This document shows, piece by piece, positions 1 through 10,476 of a stretch of DNA of 64,000 nucleotides. Source of the DNA: BPGL01 sp035463115 (GTDB lineage: Bacteria; Actinomycetota; UBA4738; HRBIN12); the NCBI GenBank assembly GCA_035463115.1, contig DATHTO010000020.1, positions 15,357 to 79,356 on the forward strand, given 5' to 3'. The position numbers and the translations under genes were made by a program. Positions within the stretch are counted from its first letter, which is position 1. Every line of letters begins with the position of its first letter. The notes under the pieces were generated by a model. It did no database searches. It was not told where the DNA came from and saw nothing but the letters and a program-made list of their open reading frames with translations.

Positions 1-33
1 TCGCCGCCAGGCCCGCGTCACCGTGGGCGCCGG

Positions 34-1071
34 TCACGGCGTCAGGATCACCTTCGTCGCCTCGCGACGATCGAACAGTTCGTAGCCGCGCTGCGCCTCG
101 TCGAGCGCCAGTCGATGCGAGACGAGCACCGTCGGATCGAGGCGCCCGGTCGCGACGTCGTCCATCGTCGCATCCCAATGCGCGTGGATCGGGCAGACAC
201 CGGCGAACCGGAGGTCGAGGCCGCGGATCCAGTACGTCCCCAGTTGCAGGTCGATCGTCTCCCCCGCGTACATCCCCGCCACCACGACCCTGCCGCCGCG
301 CCTCGTGACGTCGACGGCGGTGGCGAACGCCGACGGAGACCCGACGGCGTCGATCGCCACATCGGCGCCGCGGTCACCCGTCACGGACGCCAGCGCCATC
401 TGCGGGTTGCGCCGGTCGACGTGGACCGGTGCGGCGCCCCAGCCCTCCGCTGCTGCGAGACGAGCGTCCTCACGGTCCAGCGCCACGACCGCGGCGCCCG
501 TCCGGACGAGCGCTTGGGCGACGAGAAGCCCCACCGGCCCTGCCCCGACGACGGCAACCGTCTCGTCGGCCGTTGGGGCGGCGAGACCCGCGACGTAGCG
601 CGCGGTCGTCGCGATGTCCGCGACGAACACGGCACGCTCGTCGTCGACCTCGTCGGGGATGGCGAGCAGGTTGACGTCGGCGTGGGGCACGCGGAGGCGT
701 TCCGCCTGCGTGCCGGGGAGCTCGCCGCCGAACAGCCCCGTCCCGAAGATCGCCGCCTCGTCGCAGAGCGCCGACCGCCCGTTGCGGCAGAACCAGCACG
801 CGCCGCACGCGACGGTGAACGAGGCGACCACCCGGTCGCCCGGACGGAACCGCGTCACCCGCGGACCGACGTCCTCGACGACGCCGACGGCCTCGTGGCC
901 CATCGGCTCCCCCGGATACAAGGGCGCCTTGCCGTGGAAGAAGTGCATGTCGGAGCCGCAGATCGCGGCGCGGGTCACGCCGATCAGGGCGTCGTCGTCG
1001 CGTTCGAGCGTCGGATCGGGAACGTCGTCGACGCGGACCTGCCCGACGTCGGCATACACGACCGCGCGCAC
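34..1071 (-). CDS. Zinc-dependent medium-chain alcohol dehydrogenase
   Basis: A 345-residue medium-chain dehydrogenase/reductase that should oxidise an alcohol or polyol with NAD(P)+ in the cytoplasm. The catalytic-zinc ligands appear as ICGSD (Cys38) and GHE (His59-Glu60). The structural-zinc lobe has four cysteines at about 89, 92, 95 and 103. The Rossmann fold starts at VVGAGPVG (about 175). The start is GTG, preceded by a strong GAGGAGGGG ribosome-binding site, 14 bases after the SCP2-domain gene stops, so the two are probably co-transcribed. The substrate cannot be read from the sequence; formaldehyde, threonine or sugar-alcohol dehydrogenases of the same fold are alternatives. Confidence 0.88.
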   Translation of the reverse strand: MRAVVYADVGQVRVDDVPDPTLERDDDALIGVTRAAICGSDMHFFHGKAPLYPGEPMGHEAVGVVEDVGPRVTRFRPGDRVVASFTVACGACWFCRNGRSALCDEAAIFGTGLFGGELPGTQAERLRVPHADVNLLAIPDEVDDERAVFVADIATTARYVAGLAAPTADETVAVVGAGPVGLLVAQALVRTGAAVVALDREDARLAAAEGWGAAPVHVDRRNPQMALASVTGDRGADVAIDAVGSPSAFATAVDVTRRGGRVVVAGMYAGETIDLQLGTYWIRGLDLRFAGVCPIHAHWDATMDDVATGRLDPTVLVSHRLALDEAQRGYELFDRREATKVILTP

Positions 1072-1084
1072 GGTCCCCTCCTCG

Positions 1085-1528
1085 TCAGTCCTCGTCCGGG
1101 AACTCGGTCGGCACCTCGCCGGTCAGCCGGACGAGCTCGTTCGCGGCGCGGACCTGCCGGACGATCGTCGGAAGGTCGCCCCGCACCCGCAGCTTGCCCT
1201 GCATCATCGCGCGGATCGGGTCCAGGTCGCCGAGCACCACGTCCTTCCATCGGCTGTAGGGCGCCGCGAGCACGTACGCGCACGCGGGGCCGTCCTCGGC
1301 GGCGATCGGGCCGCCGGCACGGCAGGCGCCGTGCCACAGGTCGAGCCGCGCCCACACGTCGTCGGGAACGTTCCGGTCGGGCTCGGCCTCGACGAGGAAG
1401 GCGATGTCCCCCTCCCAGTCCTTCGCGGCCTCCCGATACTCCGAGGAACCGTTGATCAGGCCGGCGAACGCATCGAACCACTCCTGGCTGAGGAACGCCG
1501 CCATCAACGACCCGGGCGGCTCAGCCAC
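1085..1528 (-). CDS. SCP2 sterol-binding-domain protein
   Basis: A 147-residue protein with the hallmark of the SCP2 lipid-carrier fold: a Gly-Asp-Leu-Asp-Pro turn followed by an amphipathic stretch and GKLRVRGDL near residues 105-120. These domains bind lipids or fatty acyl groups in a hydrophobic tunnel; the ligand here is unknown. The GTG start overlaps the stop of the upstream CPBP gene by eight bases in a GTGGCTGA context. An ATG at codon 9 (position 1504, MAAFLSQEW) is a reasonable alternative start that would remove the overlap. It precedes the alcohol dehydrogenase and may act with it on a hydrophobic substrate, which is inference. Confidence 0.75.
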   Translation of the reverse strand: MAEPPGSLMAAFLSQEWFDAFAGLINGSSEYREAAKDWEGDIAFLVEAEPDRNVPDDVWARLDLWHGACRAGGPIAAEDGPACAYVLAAPYSRWKDVVLGDLDPIRAMMQGKLRVRGDLPTIVRQVRAANELVRLTGEVPTEFPDED

Positions 1529-2324
1529 CCACCCCCGACAGGATCAACACGAGCCCGATCGCGTTGAAGACCATGTGCGCGGCGATCGGTGCGAGCAGGC
1601 TCTGACGCCGCTCGTAGATCCACGCGAGCCCGATGCCGGTGGCGGTCATCACGATCGGCAGGACGAGCGCGTCGGCGAGCGCCTCGTCGACCGGCAGATG
1701 CACGAGACCGAACACCACGCCGCTGATGACCGCAGCCGGCCAGAAGCCGCGCCGGTCGGCCAACCCTCGGAACAGCACGCCTCGGAAGAAGAACTCCTCG
1801 GCGATCGGGGCGATCGCGAAGCCGTAGACCACCGCGAGCACGCGGCCGGCACCCGTCAGGTCGGGCGCGAGCTGGTCGGGCGTGTCGACCGGCCCGCCCG
1901 CGACCGTCTCGAGCAGCACGACGACGACGAGGGCGACGCCGAGCGCCACGATCGGATAGAGGATCAGCCCTGCGACGGCTCCCCACGCGGCGTCGCGCCA
2001 GCCCACGCGGCCGGCCCGGATCCCCATGGCGGCCTGCCAGGCGGGGTGACGGATCCGCAGCCAGAGCCACAGGAGCCCGACGGTGACGAGGGCGACCACG
2101 CCGGAGATCAGGAGGACGTCGGCGTCGGCGCCACCGGACATGTCGCCGGGATCGAGGAGCGCCGAGAGCAGCGGGTACACGACGACGCCGCCCACGACGA
2201 CGTTCGCGAGGAGCCAGATGCCGAGACCCTCGAGACCGCTCCAGGTGGCCTTCGGGCGCCCGTCCCGAACGTCGCCACGCGGCGCCGCGTCCACGTCCGG
2301 ACGCGGCGGGACCGGCAGGCTCAC
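1521..2324 (-). CDS. CPBP-family intramembrane metalloprotease
   Basis: A polytopic membrane protein of 267 residues with the CPBP (CAAX protease/bacteriocin-processing, Abi) motifs. Motif 1 is AEEFFFRGVLFRG, motif 2 is GLVHLP and motif 3 is the IAAHMVFNAIG helix; together these supply the glutamates and histidines of the membrane-embedded active site. About seven hydrophobic segments are visible. The chosen GTG start shares bases with the murA stop (GTGA), giving translational coupling to murA; longer in-frame extensions run inside murA and are rejected. Its target is unknown. In this position after murA it may handle an envelope protein, which is inference. Confidence 0.82.
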   Translation of the reverse strand: MSLPVPPRPDVDAAPRGDVRDGRPKATWSGLEGLGIWLLANVVVGGVVVYPLLSALLDPGDMSGGADADVLLISGVVALVTVGLLWLWLRIRHPAWQAAMGIRAGRVGWRDAAWGAVAGLILYPIVALGVALVVVVLLETVAGGPVDTPDQLAPDLTGAGRVLAVVYGFAIAPIAEEFFFRGVLFRGLADRRGFWPAAVISGVVFGLVHLPVDEALADALVLPIVMTATGIGLAWIYERRQSLLAPIAAHMVFNAIGLVLILSGVGG

Positions 2325-3613
2325 CAGGTCTCCGCGGGATCGGGCACGAGCAGCGCGCCGCCTTCGCGGCGGACCTCGGCCCCGAGGCACGTGAGCTTCT
2401 CTTCGAGGTCCTCGTAGCCGCGATCGACGTGGTAGAGATCGGCGATCTCGGTGACGCCGTCGGCACACAGGGCCGCGATCACCATCGCGGCGCCGGCGCG
2501 GATGTCGAGCGCTCGGACCGGCGCGGCCGACAGGCGGGGAACGCCGCGCACGACCGCGTGGTGGCCCTCGGTCCGGATGTCGGCCCCCATGCGCCGGAGC
2601 TCGTCGACGTACAGGAAGCGTCCCTCGAACACGTTCTCGGTCGCGATCGCGGTGCCTTCGGCGACCGACAGCATCGCGAGCAGGATCGGCTGGAAGTCCG
2701 TCGCGAGCCCCGGATACGGCAGCGTGACGAAGTCGACGGCGCGCGGACGGACGTCCTGTCGCACGCGGAGGCCGTCGAAGGTCACGGAGATGTCGGCGCC
2801 GGCGTCGGCCAGCTTCGAGAGCAACAGCTCGAGGTGCTCGGGGCGGGCTTCCGCGAGCGTGACGTCGCCCAGGGTGGCGACCGCCGCGGTCGCCCAGGTC
2901 CCTGCCTCGATCCGGTCGGGCATCGCACGGAACGACGTCGGCGCGAACGAATCGACGCCCTCGACCTCGATCGTGCTCGTGCCGGCGCCTCCGATGCGGG
3001 CGCCGAGCTGGATGAGGAATGCCGCGATGTCGGCGATCTCGGGCTCGCGCGCGGCGTTGTCGATCACCGTCGTGCCGCGCGCGGCCACGGCCGCCATCAT
3101 GAGGTTCTCCGTCGCGCCGACGCTCGGATAGTCGAGGGTGAGCGCGGCGCCGCGCAGGCCGTGCGGCGCCGTCGCCTCGACGAACCCATGCTCGAGCGTC
3201 ACGGTCGCGCCCATCCGTTCGAGACCCGCGAGGTGCAGGTCGATCGGACGGCTGCCGATCTCGTCGCCGCCGGGCATCGCGACACGAGCGCGACCGCATC
3301 GAGCGAGGAGCGGACCGAGGACGACGATCGAGGCGCGCATCCGACGGACCAGTTCGTACGGCGCCTCGATCGCCCCGACGTCCGTCGCGTCGATCGTGAC
3401 GCCTCCTGCGCCGTCCCACGACACCCCGACGCCGAGCTCCTCGAGGACGTTGCCCATGAGCGAGCAGTCGATGATCCGAGGCACGTTGCGAAGCTCCGTC
3501 CGGCCGGGCGCCAGCACGGACCCCGCCATCAGCTTCAGCGCGGCGTTCTTGGCGCCCGCGATGCGAACGGCGCCGTCGAGCCTCGCGCCCCCGGTCACGA
3601 GCAGGCGGTCCAT
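2321..3613 (-). CDS. murA: UDP-N-acetylglucosamine 1-carboxyvinyltransferase MurA (Cys-to-Asp type)
   Basis: This enzyme transfers enolpyruvate from PEP to UDP-GlcNAc, the first committed step of peptidoglycan synthesis. The 430 residues match the family length and begin with the expected substrate-binding GAKNAALK (about 20-27). The catalytic loop reads PGGDEIGSRPIDLH: the residue usually Cys115 is Asp117, as in Mycobacterium and Chlamydia enzymes that are naturally insensitive to fosfomycin. It lies just after the atp operon, a common arrangement in Gram-positive bacteria. An 82-base gap separates it from atpC, and a TACGAT box 9 bases before ATG suggests its own leaderless promoter. Confidence 0.97.
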   Translation of the reverse strand: MDRLLVTGGARLDGAVRIAGAKNAALKLMAGSVLAPGRTELRNVPRIIDCSLMGNVLEELGVGVSWDGAGGVTIDATDVGAIEAPYELVRRMRASIVVLGPLLARCGRARVAMPGGDEIGSRPIDLHLAGLERMGATVTLEHGFVEATAPHGLRGAALTLDYPSVGATENLMMAAVAARGTTVIDNAAREPEIADIAAFLIQLGARIGGAGTSTIEVEGVDSFAPTSFRAMPDRIEAGTWATAAVATLGDVTLAEARPEHLELLLSKLADAGADISVTFDGLRVRQDVRPRAVDFVTLPYPGLATDFQPILLAMLSVAEGTAIATENVFEGRFLYVDELRRMGADIRTEGHHAVVRGVPRLSAAPVRALDIRAGAAMVIAALCADGVTEIADLYHVDRGYEDLEEKLTCLGAEVRREGGALLVPDPAETW

Positions 3614-3622
3614 CAGGGCCCC

Positions 3623-3628
3623 ATCGTA
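3623..3628 (-). promoter_or_regulatory. Candidate -10 box of murA
   Basis: On the minus strand TACGAT lies 9 bases before the murA ATG. With a start site 6-8 bases after the box the transcript would have almost no leader. No recognisable -35 hexamer is present, so this rests on the -10 alone and on the same geometry at other operon heads in the window. Confidence 0.4.
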
Positions 3629-3695
3629 GGCCGTTGCGTCGCCCCGGTCGCGCAGGGAGCGTGCGTATGGACGGCGTTCACGGTCGCGCCGGCCG

Positions 3696-4106
3696 TCACC
3701 CGGCGATCGCGAGGCGCGCGTTCGCCTTGTCGAGCTCGCGTTGGAGCCGCTCGCGCTCGTCCGGCTCGAGCCCGTCGCGCGCGTCGAGGCGATCGCTCGC
3801 CTCGCTCGCGCGCTGACGTGCCGCTGCCACGTCGACCTCCGACGCGAGCTCGGCCCCGTCGGCCAGGACGTCGGCGCGGGTCGTCCCTTCCTCGGTCGAG
3901 ACGTGCAGGAACCCGCCGTCGATCACGACGACCTCCTCGCCGCGCTCGGTGTGGACGCGCAGCGCTCCGACGTCGAGACGCACGAGCAGCGGCGCGTGCC
4001 CGTTCATGATGCCGACCTCGCCGTCGGTGCCGCGGGCGACGAGCAGGCGCGCCTCACCCGACCACAGCTCGCGCTCCGGCGTGACGACGTGGACCTCGAG
4101 CGCCAC
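3696..4106 (-). CDS. atpC: F1Fo ATP synthase epsilon subunit
   Basis: A 136-residue subunit of the F1 central stalk. It begins ALEVHVVTPERELWSGEA, the usual epsilon beta-sandwich opening, and residues 40-85 carry the typical GIMNGHAPLL and VVIDGGFLHV stretches. The C-terminal helical hairpin (from about residue 90, rich in Ala, Arg and Glu) is complete, so it could act as an auto-inhibitor of ATP hydrolysis. It is the last gene of the atp operon, three bases after atpD. No clear intrinsic terminator was seen in the 82 bases before murA. Confidence 0.96.
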   Translation of the reverse strand: MALEVHVVTPERELWSGEARLLVARGTDGEVGIMNGHAPLLVRLDVGALRVHTERGEEVVVIDGGFLHVSTEEGTTRADVLADGAELASEVDVAAARQRASEASDRLDARDGLEPDERERLQRELDKANARLAIAG

Positions 4107-4109
4107 GGG

Positions 4110-5548
<1,439 letters not shown>

Positions 5549-5552
<4 letters not shown>

Positions 5553-6442
5553 TCTCCCGATGCTGCCGACAGGGCCTCGGACCCGCCGACGATCTCGCTG
5601 ATCTCCGTCGTGATCTCGTCCTGGCGGGCTCGGTTCGCCTGCCGGGTGAGCACCTTGATGATCTCTTCCGCGTTGTCGGTCGCCGCCTTCATCGCGCGCC
5701 GCCGTGACGCGTTCTCCGACGCCGCCGACTCGAGGAGCGCCGCGTACACCTTCGTGATGAGGTACTGCGGGAGCAGGTGGTCCAGGATCTGCGCGGGCGA
5801 CGGCTCGAAGAGGTACTCGGCGTGCGGCCGTCCGCGCTCGCCGGCGACCTCGTGATGCGCGATCGGCAGGAAGCGCTGGGACGTCGCGCGAAGGGTGAAC
5901 GCCGACCGGAAGTCGGTGTACGCGGCGTGGAGCTCGTCGATGTTCCGCTCGGCGAAGTCGTGGATCAGCCGGCGGCCGATCTCCTCGGCCGGCTCGTACG
6001 TCGGCACCTCGCTGATCCCCTGCCAGTCGGCCGCGATCGCCTGCCCGCGGAACCGGAAGTACCCCACGCCCTTCTTCCCGACCACGTAGACGACCGGGTC
6101 GAGGTCGCGCCGCCGCGTGTCACCCAGGATGCCCTCGGCGATCTTGAGGACGTTCGTGTTGTACGCCCCGGCGAGCCCACGGTCGCTCGTGATCACCAGG
6201 ACGCCGACCCGCTGCGGCTCGTCGCGCTCCTCGAGCAACGGGTGCTGGACCGCGCCGCCGGCCTGCGCGGCGAGGTCCTCCATCGCCCGCGTCAGCTGGA
6301 TCGCGTACGGGCGCGACGCCTCGACCCGCTGCTGCGCCTTGAGGATCCGCGACGACGCGATCAGCTCCATCGCTCGGGTGATCTTCTTCGTCGACTGGAC
6401 CGATCGGATCCGTCGACGGACGACACGGAGCTTCGCGCCCAT
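5549..6442 (-). CDS. atpG: F1Fo ATP synthase gamma subunit
   Basis: The rotor shaft of F1, 297 residues. The N-terminal coiled-coil helix starts MGAKLRVVRRRIRSVQSTKK and the C-terminal helix carries the conserved MKAATDNAEEIIK-type sequence near residue 255. The middle Rossmann-like domain holds ITSDRGLAGAYN. It lies between atpA and atpD, overlapping atpD by four bases and starting three bases after the atpA stop. Confidence 0.97.
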
Positions 6443-6445
6443 CGG

Positions 6446-8212
6446 CTAGCCCGGCGGCGGCGCGTCGGTGTCGCCGGCCGGGCCCGCCGTCTCCCGCGTC
6501 TGCCTCTGCGCCTCGGTCTGGGATCCGGCGACCACGGTCGCGGCGCCTCCGCCGTCGCTCTGCGGCACGGTGTCGTCGGCGTCGTCGTCGACGGACGACA
6601 TGCGATCCCAGCCGACGTCAGCACGGACCTCGTCGGGACCGGTGCCTCCGCCGAGCGCCGCGGCCGAGCCCGCGTCGGCGTCCGACGGGACGAACGTGGT
6701 CTTGTACTCCGCGATCGCGGACTTCAGCTTCTCCTCGGTCTCGTCCGACAGGTCGCCGGTCTCCTTGATCGTCGTGAGGACCTCGGAGGCGCGCGTCTCG
6801 ACGAACGAGAGGAAGCCGTCCATGAAGCGCTTCGCGTCGTCGACCGGATACTCGTCGAGGTGGCCGCCCGTCACCGTGTAGACGGCGACGACCTGCCGCT
6901 CGACGGGTTGCGGTTCGTACTGCCGCTGCTTGAGGATCTCGACGACGCGAGCGCCTCGGGCGAGCTGCTGCTGGGACGCCTTGTCGAGCTCGGAACCGAG
7001 CTGCGCGAACGCCTCGAGCGCACGGTACTGCGCGAGGTCGATCCGCAGCCGCCCTGCGACCTTCTTCATCGCCTTGATCTGAGCGGCGCCACCGACGCGT
7101 GACACCGAGATGCCGACGTTGATCACCGGCCGCACACCCGAGAAGAAGAGCTCCGGCTCGAGGTAGATCTGCCCGTCGGTGATCGAGATCACGTTCGTCG
7201 GGATGTACGCGGAGACGTCGCCGCCCTTCGTCTCGATGATCGGAAGGGCGGTGAGCGATCCGCCGCCGAGCTCGTCGGACAGTTTCGCGGCGCGCTCGAG
7301 CAGCCGTGAGTGGAGGTAGAACACGTCGCCGGGGTACGCCTCGCGGCCGGGAGGACGCCGCAGCAGCAGCGACAGCGTGCGGTACGCCGTCGCCTGCTTC
7401 GACAGGTCGTCGTAGACCACCAGCGCAGCCTCGCCGTTGTACATCCAGTGCGCGCCGAGCGCCGCGCCCGCGTAGGGCGCGAGGTACTGGAACGGCGCGG
7501 GATCCGACGCGGCGGCGTTCACGATCACGGTGTAGTCGAGCGCGCCGTTCTCACGGAGGGTCTCGACGACCTCCGCGACGGTCGAGGCCTTCTGTCCGAC
7601 CGCGACGTAGATGCACTTCACCGCGCGGTCGGTCCCCCAGTTCTCGCGCTGGGCGATGATCGCGTCGATCGCGACGGCCGTCTTGCCGGTCTGACGGTCG
7701 CCGATGATGAGCTGGCGCTGGCCTCGCCCGATCGCGGTCATCGCGTCGATCGCGGTGATGCCCGTGTAGAGCGGTTCCTTCACGGGCTGCCGCGACACCA
7801 CGTTCGGCGCCTGCACCTCCAGGTTCCGTGTCTCGGTCGACGCGATCGAGCCTCTGCCGTCGAGCGGACGACCGAGGGCGTCGACGACGCGGCCGAGGAA
7901 GCCGTCGCCGACCGGCACCGACAGGATCGTCCCGGTCTGCTTGACCGGGTCGCCCTCCTCGATGTGGGACGCCTCACCGAGGATGATGCAGCCGATCTGG
8001 TCCTCCTCGAGGTTCAGCGCGACGCCGAGGATCCCGCCGGGGAACTCGAGGAGCTCGTTCGCCATGGCGCGCGGGAGCCCCTGGACGCGGGCGATCCCGT
8101 CACCGGTCTCGACGACCCGACCGACCTCTTCACGGTCGACCGACGGCGTGTAGCTCTCGACGTTCCGACGGAGCGCATCGGCGATCTTCTGCGGGTCCAG
8201 GTCCAATGCCAT
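6446..8212 (-). CDS. atpA: F1Fo ATP synthase alpha subunit with long C-terminal tail
   Basis: The non-catalytic nucleotide-binding subunit of F1. Walker A is IGDRQTGKTAVAI, and the core is typical up to about residue 508 (IAEYKTTFVPS). The protein is 588 residues, longer than most family members because of about 78 extra residues that are acidic, Gly/Ala/Thr rich and probably disordered. Mycobacterial alpha subunits also carry a C-terminal extension, shorter than this one, which limits ATP hydrolysis; whether this tail does the same is inference. The ATG lies eight bases after atpH. Confidence 0.97.
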   Translation of the reverse strand: MALDLDPQKIADALRRNVESYTPSVDREEVGRVVETGDGIARVQGLPRAMANELLEFPGGILGVALNLEEDQIGCIILGEASHIEEGDPVKQTGTILSVPVGDGFLGRVVDALGRPLDGRGSIASTETRNLEVQAPNVVSRQPVKEPLYTGITAIDAMTAIGRGQRQLIIGDRQTGKTAVAIDAIIAQRENWGTDRAVKCIYVAVGQKASTVAEVVETLRENGALDYTVIVNAAASDPAPFQYLAPYAGAALGAHWMYNGEAALVVYDDLSKQATAYRTLSLLLRRPPGREAYPGDVFYLHSRLLERAAKLSDELGGGSLTALPIIETKGGDVSAYIPTNVISITDGQIYLEPELFFSGVRPVINVGISVSRVGGAAQIKAMKKVAGRLRIDLAQYRALEAFAQLGSELDKASQQQLARGARVVEILKQRQYEPQPVERQVVAVYTVTGGHLDEYPVDDAKRFMDGFLSFVETRASEVLTTIKETGDLSDETEEKLKSAIAEYKTTFVPSDADAGSAAALGGGTGPDEVRADVGWDRMSSVDDDADDTVPQSDGGGAATVVAGSQTEAQRQTRETAGPAGDTDAPPPG

Positions 8213-8220
8213 CGTCTGCC

Positions 8221-8778
8221 TCAGCTCCCGAGTACCTGCGTCGCGTCCTCGAGCCGGCTCGCGACCGAGCCGTCGAAGACTTCGTCACCGACACGGGCGA
8301 CGACGCCGCCCACCACCGTCGGGTCCACCACGATCTTCACCTCGACCTGCTTGCCCGTCGCGCGCGACAGCGCCTCGGTCAACCGCGCACGCTGCGCGTC
8401 CGACAGCGGAACCGCGCTCCGCACCTCGGCGACCTCGCGCTGGCGCTGCTCGGCCGCGATCTGCGTCACCCGCTCGGCGATCTTCGTCAGGTCCCGGGCG
8501 CGATCGGCCTGGATCAGGAACGACACGAGAGCCACCGTCGTCGGGTGCGCCCGCTCGCCGAGCACGTCGCGGACGAGCTCGACCCGGTTCTCGACCGGAA
8601 GAGCCCGGTTGCCGATCGCCTCCCGGAGCTGCGCGTTCGCGTCGACCGCCTTCGCGAAGGCGAACAGCTCGTCCTCGATCGTGCCGAGGGCGCCTTCGGC
8701 CTGCGCGACCGCGACGGCGGCCGCGGCGTACCCGCCGACGCGATCGTCGCTTCCGAAGAGACGGTCGAGCACGCCCAC
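8221..8778 (-). CDS. atpH: F1Fo ATP synthase delta subunit
   Basis: The stator subunit that joins the b stalk to the top of F1. It has 185 residues: an all-helical N-terminal domain that contacts alpha and a C-terminal part ending DPTVVGGVVARVGDEVFDGSV, the conserved delta signature. It stands between atpF and atpA in canonical order, four bases after the atpF stop. Unlike the mycobacterial b-delta fusion, b and delta are separate genes here. Confidence 0.95.
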   Translation of the reverse strand: MGVLDRLFGSDDRVGGYAAAAVAVAQAEGALGTIEDELFAFAKAVDANAQLREAIGNRALPVENRVELVRDVLGERAHPTTVALVSFLIQADRARDLTKIAERVTQIAAEQRQREVAEVRSAVPLSDAQRARLTEALSRATGKQVEVKIVVDPTVVGGVVARVGDEVFDGSVASRLEDATQVLGS

Positions 8779-8782
8779 CGGG

Positions 8783-9358
8783 TCAGCCCCGTCCGTTCGT
8801 GCCGGTCGACGCGACCTCGTCGATGTAGTCGTCGATCAGGCGCTCGTGCGTCGTGCGGTCGAGGGACTGCCCGACGACGCGCCCGGCGAGCTCCACCGCG
8901 ATGTCGCCCACCTGCGCGCGCAGTTCCTGGAAGACGCGATCGCGTTCGGCGCGGATCTCGTCCTGCGCTCTCGCCACGGTCGCCTGCGCCTCTTCCTCGG
9001 CCTTGGCCTGGACGTCACGGCGGAGCTGTTCCGCCGTCTTCCGGGCCTCCTCGATGATGCGGTTGGCCTCGTCGCGGGCGCCGGCCAGCTGCTCGCGGTA
9101 CTCCGAGAGGACCGTGTCGGCTTCGGAACGCGTCTGCTCCGCGCGCTCCATCTCGCCCTGGATCCTCGCCGTACGCTCGGCGAGCATCGTGTTGAGCGCC
9201 GGGAACGCGAACTTCGCGAGGACGCCGAAGACGATCAGGAACGCCACACCGCCGAAGATGATCTCGGCGATGTCGGGCAGGATCGGGTTCTCCGGTCCCG
9301 CCACCTCCTCGGCCTCGGTCGCCGCGAGGAGCGCGAGCGATGCGATCGTGCTCAGCAT
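8783..9358 (-). CDS. atpF: F1Fo ATP synthase subunit b
   Basis: The peripheral-stalk subunit, 191 residues. One transmembrane helix (about 33-52, IIFGGVAFLIVFGVLAKFAF) is followed by a long charged helix rich in Ala, Glu, Arg and Gln that should dimerise as a right-handed coiled coil. It sits between atpE and atpH, 10 bases after the c-subunit gene. Only a single b-type gene is present. Confidence 0.95.
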   Translation of the reverse strand: MLSTIASLALLAATEAEEVAGPENPILPDIAEIIFGGVAFLIVFGVLAKFAFPALNTMLAERTARIQGEMERAEQTRSEADTVLSEYREQLAGARDEANRIIEEARKTAEQLRRDVQAKAEEEAQATVARAQDEIRAERDRVFQELRAQVGDIAVELAGRVVGQSLDRTTHERLIDDYIDEVASTGTNGRG

Positions 9359-9368
9359 CGACGCCTCC

Positions 9369-9623
9369 TCAGCTGACGATGAAGCTCAGGACGAAGCCGA
9401 ACAGCGCGAGCGCCTCGACGAACGCGATCCCGAGGAACATCGTCGTGCGCACCATCCCGGCCGCCTCGGGCTGGCGGGCCATCGCCTCGACGGCCTTGCC
9501 GACGAGGAAGCCGATGCCGATGCCGGGCCCGATCGCGGCCAAGCCGTAGACGAGGCCCTTCCCGATCGGCACGCCGATGTTGACGGCCTCCTCAGCCTGG
9601 GCGAGCAGCGCGAGATCTGCCAT
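9369..9623 (-). CDS. atpE: F1Fo ATP synthase subunit c
   Basis: The proteolipid of the rotor ring, 84 residues as two hydrophobic hairpin helices. The glycine-rich first helix (IGPGIGIG, about 31-38) and the ion-binding carboxylate Glu70 in FVEALALFG of the second helix are present. The polar loop reads MARQPEA. No Na+-binding signature was seen around the carboxylate, so proton coupling is expected. It lies 16 bases after atpB. Confidence 0.96.
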   Translation of the reverse strand: MADLALLAQAEEAVNIGVPIGKGLVYGLAAIGPGIGIGFLVGKAVEAMARQPEAAGMVRTTMFLGIAFVEALALFGFVLSFIVS

Positions 9624-9639
9624 GTTCGTGTTCCTCCTA

Positions 9640-10476
9640 TCAGTGCTCGGGGTGCATCGCCCCGGAGATGTAGACGGCGGCCAGGATCGTGAAGATGTAC
9701 GCCTGCAGGAACCCGACGAGCACCTCGAAGCCCGTCATGAACACCAGCAGCGCGAACGAGAAGATGCCGAACGACGCCACCCAGTCGGCACCCTCGGTCC
9801 ACAGGTGCGAGAACAGGTAGTACGAGCCGATCGCGAACGTCGCGAGGATCAGGTGGCCCGCGATCATGTTGGCGGCGAGTCGGACGGCCAGGGTGAGCGG
9901 CCGCACGAGGAACACCGACACGAACTCGATCGGCGTGTACAGGATGTAGATCGGCTTCGGCACGCCCGGTGGGAACAGCGTGTTCTTCAGGTACGTCAGC
10001 CCGCCCTGCTTCACGATCCCGACGACGTTGAAGACGAACCAGACCAGGATCGCGAGGAAGGCCGGGATCGCCATGCGGGCCGTCGTCGGGAACTGGATCA
10101 GCGGGATGATCCCGAACGTGTTGTTCACCCAGATGAACGCGAACAGCGACGTGAGGAACGGCAGGAACGGCAGGCCGTCGGGGCCCATCACCTCGAGCAC
10201 GACCCCGTTGCGGACGAGGTCGACGAACCCTTCGCCGACGCGCTGGATGCCGGCGGGCACGAGCTTCGCGTTCCGGAACGCCGCCACGAAGAACAGGCCG
10301 ACGATGACGGCCGAGACCAGCATCAGCAGCGACACCTTCTGCACGCAGTAGGGGCCCGAGCCGATCAGGCAGAGCTCCTCGTTGCCCGCGTACTGGAAGA
10401 TCTCGGTCCCGGGGGCGTGGAAACCGTCAGGCGGGGTGGTGAGCGCCGCGAGCATGCCGACGATCTGAGCGAGCAT
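9640..10476 (-). CDS. atpB: F1Fo ATP synthase subunit a
   Basis: The membrane subunit that forms the proton half-channels, 278 residues with five to six hydrophobic segments. The essential arginine lies in LTLAVRLAANMIAGHL, and the last helix carries FEVLVGFLQAYIFTIL. It begins directly after the stop of the preceding atpI-like gene (TAG then ATG with no spacer), so translation is likely coupled. Confidence 0.95.
   Translation of the reverse strand: MLAQIVGMLAALTTPPDGFHAPGTEIFQYAGNEELCLIGSGPYCVQKVSLLMLVSAVIVGLFFVAAFRNAKLVPAGIQRVGEGFVDLVRNGVVLEVMGPDGLPFLPFLTSLFAFIWVNNTFGIIPLIQFPTTARMAIPAFLAILVWFVFNVVGIVKQGGLTYLKNTLFPPGVPKPIYILYTPIEFVSVFLVRPLTLAVRLAANMIAGHLILATFAIGSYYLFSHLWTEGADWVASFGIFSFALLVFMTGFEVLVGFLQAYIFTILAAVYISGAMHPEH

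Noticed and set aside
115..1455. Long plus-strand frame across the alcohol dehydrogenase and SCP2 genes
   Set aside because: It is Arg/Pro/Gly-rich shadow coding opposite genes with clear motifs.
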